From Desulfocapsa sp. (GTDB lineage Bacteria > Desulfobacterota > Desulfobulbia > Desulfobulbales > Desulfocapsaceae): a stretch of 8,467 nt of DNA. Below are positions 6,360 to 8,467 of the stretch, in pieces; positions within the stretch are counted from its first letter, which is position 1; each line of letters starts with the position of its first letter. Below the pieces are notes generated by a model that was not told the origin of the DNA, made no database searches, and saw nothing but the letters and a program-made list of their open reading frames with translations. Location: assembly GCA_020717935.1 (NCBI GenBank), contig DYDK01000069.1, positions 1-8,467 of the forward strand, read 5' to 3'. The position numbers and the translations under genes were made by a program.

Positions 6360-8288
6360 TCAGATCCCTCGTCCCTCACGACACTCACCAGCAACCTTAC
6401 TTGCAAAATCTGCAAGGCTCATTTCCGGCAGGTTCTTCCCATCCCGCAGACGAACGGTAACAGTTCCCTTCTCTTTTTCTGTATCACCAATGATGAGCAT
6501 ATACGGGATCTTCGCCATCTGAGCTTCTCTGATTTTGAAATTCAACTTCTCGTTGCGCAGATCATTTTCAACCCGAACCCCTGATTTTCGCAACTGAGCA
6601 TATACCTGCTGGCAATAATCGGCCTGGGCATCGGTAATATTCAAAACCCTAACCTGCACCGGAGCCAGCCACAGGGGAAACGCCCCCGCATAATGTTCAA
6701 TCAGCACGCCGATGAAGCGTTCCAGGGAACCCATCAAGGCCCGATGGATCATGATGGGCTGATGCTCATGATTGTCGGAGCCAGTATAACTTATATCAAA
6801 TCGTTCCGGTAGATTAAAATCCACCTGAATGGTGGAACATTGCCAGGAACGCCCCAGTTGATCTTTAATCTTAATATCAATTTTCGGGCCATAAAATACC
6901 CCCTCACCCGGATCAAGGGAATACGCCAGACCTTTCTGATCAAGGGCCAGCTTCAAAGCCTCAGTGGCCTTTTCCCAGTTGGCATCGCTGCCGACTGATT
7001 TCTCTGGTCGAGTGGAGAGATAAACCTCATACTGGTCAAAACCAAAGGTTCGAAGGATCAGCAGGTTCAACTCTAAAATGTTGACGATCTCTTCTTCCAA
7101 TTGCTCAGGACGACAAAAGATATGGGCATCATCTTGAGTAAATCCACGAACCCGCATAAGACCGTGCAGGGCACCTGCTCGCTCATAGCGATACACTGTA
7201 CCCAGTTCGCACCAGCGAATAGGAAATTCTCGATAGCTTCGCTTGCGGCTGTTATAGATCCCAATATGAAACGGGCAGTTCATGGGTTTGAGTTGATATT
7301 CTACCTCATCAATGGCCATGGACGAGTACATATTTTCGCCGTAAAAATCAAGATGTCCAGAGGTCTTCCACAAATCTTGACGAGCTATGTGCGGAGTACA
7401 GACCAACTCGTAATCGTAATGATAATGAGCCTCTTTCCAATAGTCCTCGATCAGTTTTCGTAAAAGCGCACCCTTTGGCTGCCAGAGAATGAGGCCAGGG
7501 CCAATCTGATCCTGGATGGTGAACAATTCAAGTTCTTTGCCCAGCTTGCGATGATCCCGTTTTTTGGCTTCTTCGAGGGTGAAGAGATATTTTTTCAGAG
7601 CCTTTTCATCGGCGAAGGCAGTGCCATAAATGCGCTGTAGAACATCTTTTTTTTCATTACCACGCCAATACGCACCCGCCACCCGTAATAACTTAAAGGC
7701 CTTGAGCCAGGAAGTATTGGGCAGATGCGGCCCCCGACAAAGATCCGTAAAATCACCAAGCTGATAGGTAGAGACAGTTTCGGCCCCCAGATCTTGAATC
7801 AACTCGACCTTATACTTTTCGCCTTGCTTCTTAAAATTTTCAAGGGCTTCGGCACCCGAAAGTTCAGTCCGGACAAACGGAAGGGACTGCCTGCCAATCT
7901 CAGCCATACGGGCCTCGATTTTTTCAAAATCATCGGGGCTGAATGTCTGCGAACAGAAAAAATCGTAATAGAATCCGTCTTCTATGGCCGGACCAATGGC
8001 AACCTTGACATCAACGCCAAAAATATCACGAACGGCCAAGGCCATGACATGGGCGGCACTGTGTCGCAACACCTCCACTCCAATCTCGCTGTCAATGAGA
8101 ATGGGGCTGATAACTGCATCTTTCATCAAGAGAGTGCTAAGATCCACCTTTTGTCCATCAAGAACTGCTGCCACCGCCAGCTTACGCTGTTTTCCCGACA
8201 TCAGTTTGGCAAAGGCATCCTGCACCGAAGTAGACGAGGGAAAGGAAATTGCTTCCCCGCCAGGCAATGAAACATGAATATCTGTCAT
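6360..8288 (-). CDS. thrS: Threonyl-tRNA synthetase
   Basis: A 642-residue cytoplasmic class II synthetase that charges tRNA-Thr with threonine; the length equals that of the E. coli enzyme. The N-terminal TGS domain covers about residues 1-65. The editing domain, which removes mischarged serine, follows with its metal-type motifs H76-x3-H80 and C184-x3-H188 (in DLCRGPH). The catalytic core shows the expected zinc ligands: C338 (MNCPFH), H389 (QDDAHIF) and H515 (IMIHRALMG). Motif 2 lies around RYERAGALHG (368-377) and motif 3 ends in GSLERF (520-525). The anticodon-binding domain runs from about 545 to the end. All key residues are present. The ATG at 8288 is preceded by an in-frame stop five codons upstream and by an A-rich stretch with no convincing Shine-Dalgarno sequence. 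infC follows after 70 bases. Confidence 0.98.
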   Translation of the reverse strand: MTDIHVSLPGGEAISFPSSTSVQDAFAKLMSGKQRKLAVAAVLDGQKVDLSTLLMKDAVISPILIDSEIGVEVLRHSAAHVMALAVRDIFGVDVKVAIGPAIEDGFYYDFFCSQTFSPDDFEKIEARMAEIGRQSLPFVRTELSGAEALENFKKQGEKYKVELIQDLGAETVSTYQLGDFTDLCRGPHLPNTSWLKAFKLLRVAGAYWRGNEKKDVLQRIYGTAFADEKALKKYLFTLEEAKKRDHRKLGKELELFTIQDQIGPGLILWQPKGALLRKLIEDYWKEAHYHYDYELVCTPHIARQDLWKTSGHLDFYGENMYSSMAIDEVEYQLKPMNCPFHIGIYNSRKRSYREFPIRWCELGTVYRYERAGALHGLMRVRGFTQDDAHIFCRPEQLEEEIVNILELNLLILRTFGFDQYEVYLSTRPEKSVGSDANWEKATEALKLALDQKGLAYSLDPGEGVFYGPKIDIKIKDQLGRSWQCSTIQVDFNLPERFDISYTGSDNHEHQPIMIHRALMGSLERFIGVLIEHYAGAFPLWLAPVQVRVLNITDAQADYCQQVYAQLRKSGVRVENDLRNEKLNFKIREAQMAKIPYMLIIGDTEKEKGTVTVRLRDGKNLPEMSLADFASKVAGECREGRGI

Positions 8289-8431
8289 CTTGATTTTTTG
8301 TTATGAAAACCAGTCATTATCCGATAAAATATCAAGTTTTGCACAGAGTGCATAACCTCTTACCAAAAACAAAGGCCAAAGAGGAAACGAAGAAATGAAA
8401 AATATCGTCCGTTTTTCTTCAGCCTTATTTC
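8289..8431 (-). promoter_or_regulatory. thrS leader / tRNA-thrS spacer
   Basis: This gene-free spacer separates the upstream tRNA from thrS. Visible structures are weak: nested inverted repeats AAGGC/GCCTT (8372-8376 with 8422-8426) enclosing GAAGAAA/TTTCTTC (8389-8395 with 8414-8420), with a short U-rich run after them on the minus strand, and a small hairpin TGCAC-TCT-GTGCA (8340-8352). I see no clear -35/-10 pair and no T-box. E. coli thrS is autoregulated through tRNA-Thr-like stem-loops in its leader, but the small hairpin here does not show a threonine anticodon, so that mechanism is not supported by what I can see. Confidence 0.35.
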
Positions 8432-8467
8432 TGGTAGGCGCGGGCGGTTTCGAACCGCCGACTTCTA
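8432..8467 (-). tRNA. tRNA gene, 3' part only (isotype outside window)
   Basis: The minus strand reads a T-arm (stem GGCGG/CCGCC around the loop TTCGAAA, plus-strand 8443-8459), then the acceptor 3' strand CGCGCCT, discriminator A and an encoded CCA (8432-8434). The D-arm and anticodon lie beyond the right edge, so the isotype cannot be read. The variable-loop and T-arm bases (GTAG-like stem end, AAGTC, GGCGG) are reminiscent of tRNA-Val(GAC) genes, but this is a weak guess. The gene is on the same strand as thrS, 143 bases upstream of it, and may be cotranscribed with it. Confidence 0.88.

Noticed and set aside
7725..8270. 181-residue plus-strand open frame
   Set aside because: It is antisense to the N-terminal half of thrS and has no recognisable domain; it is a by-product of the thrS codon pattern.
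1..8467. CRISPR array, insertion sequence, toxin-antitoxin or defence system
   Set aside because: No regularly spaced direct repeats, transposase or defence-protein motifs were seen; the window is a conserved housekeeping cluster.

Overview
The whole window is one translation and DNA-architecture gene cluster read on the minus strand. Starting at the right edge, the order is: 3' end of a tRNA gene, thrS, infC, rpmI, rplT, (pheST leader hairpin), pheS, pheT, ihfA, a MerR-family regulator gene, tRNA-Pro(GGG), terminator. From thrS to ihfA this is the same order as the classical Escherichia coli thrS-infC-rpmI-rplT-pheM-pheS-pheT-ihfA cluster. The added MerR gene and tRNA-Pro after ihfA, together with the moderate G+C and the protein sequences, recall Desulfobacterota (the former Deltaproteobacteria, perhaps a Desulfobulbales-like sulfur bacterium). 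That assignment is inference from remembered synteny, not a database match.

Region by region (minus-strand order). 8432-8467 is the acceptor/T-arm end of a tRNA cut by the window edge. 8289-8431 is a 143-base thrS leader without a clear Shine-Dalgarno sequence. thrS (6360-8288) encodes a full-length threonyl-tRNA synthetase. infC (5744-6289) encodes IF3 and almost certainly starts at AUU, the classical IF3 start; the first in-frame AUG lies 20 codons too far in. rpmI and rplT encode L35 and L20. The 133-base rplT-pheS gap holds a near-perfect 16-bp hairpin with a U-rich tail and a possible short leader peptide, at the position of the E. coli pheM attenuator. pheS and pheT encode the two subunits of phenylalanyl-tRNA synthetase. 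ihfA encodes an IHF/HU-family protein with an extra Lys/Ala/Ser-rich stretch inside the fold. The MerR-like protein is small and has no visible effector domain. tRNA-Pro appears to have its own promoter and a strong terminator. The last 285 bases (1-285) hold no gene I can identify.

The genes act together: two aminoacyl-tRNA synthetases, one initiation factor, two large-subunit proteins and two tRNAs serve translation, while IHF-alpha and the MerR protein bind DNA. I found no novel defence, mobile or biosynthetic system. The points worth a second look are regulatory (AUU start, pheST leader, pheS and thrS starts without Shine-Dalgarno sequences) and one structural oddity (the insertion in the IHF-like protein).
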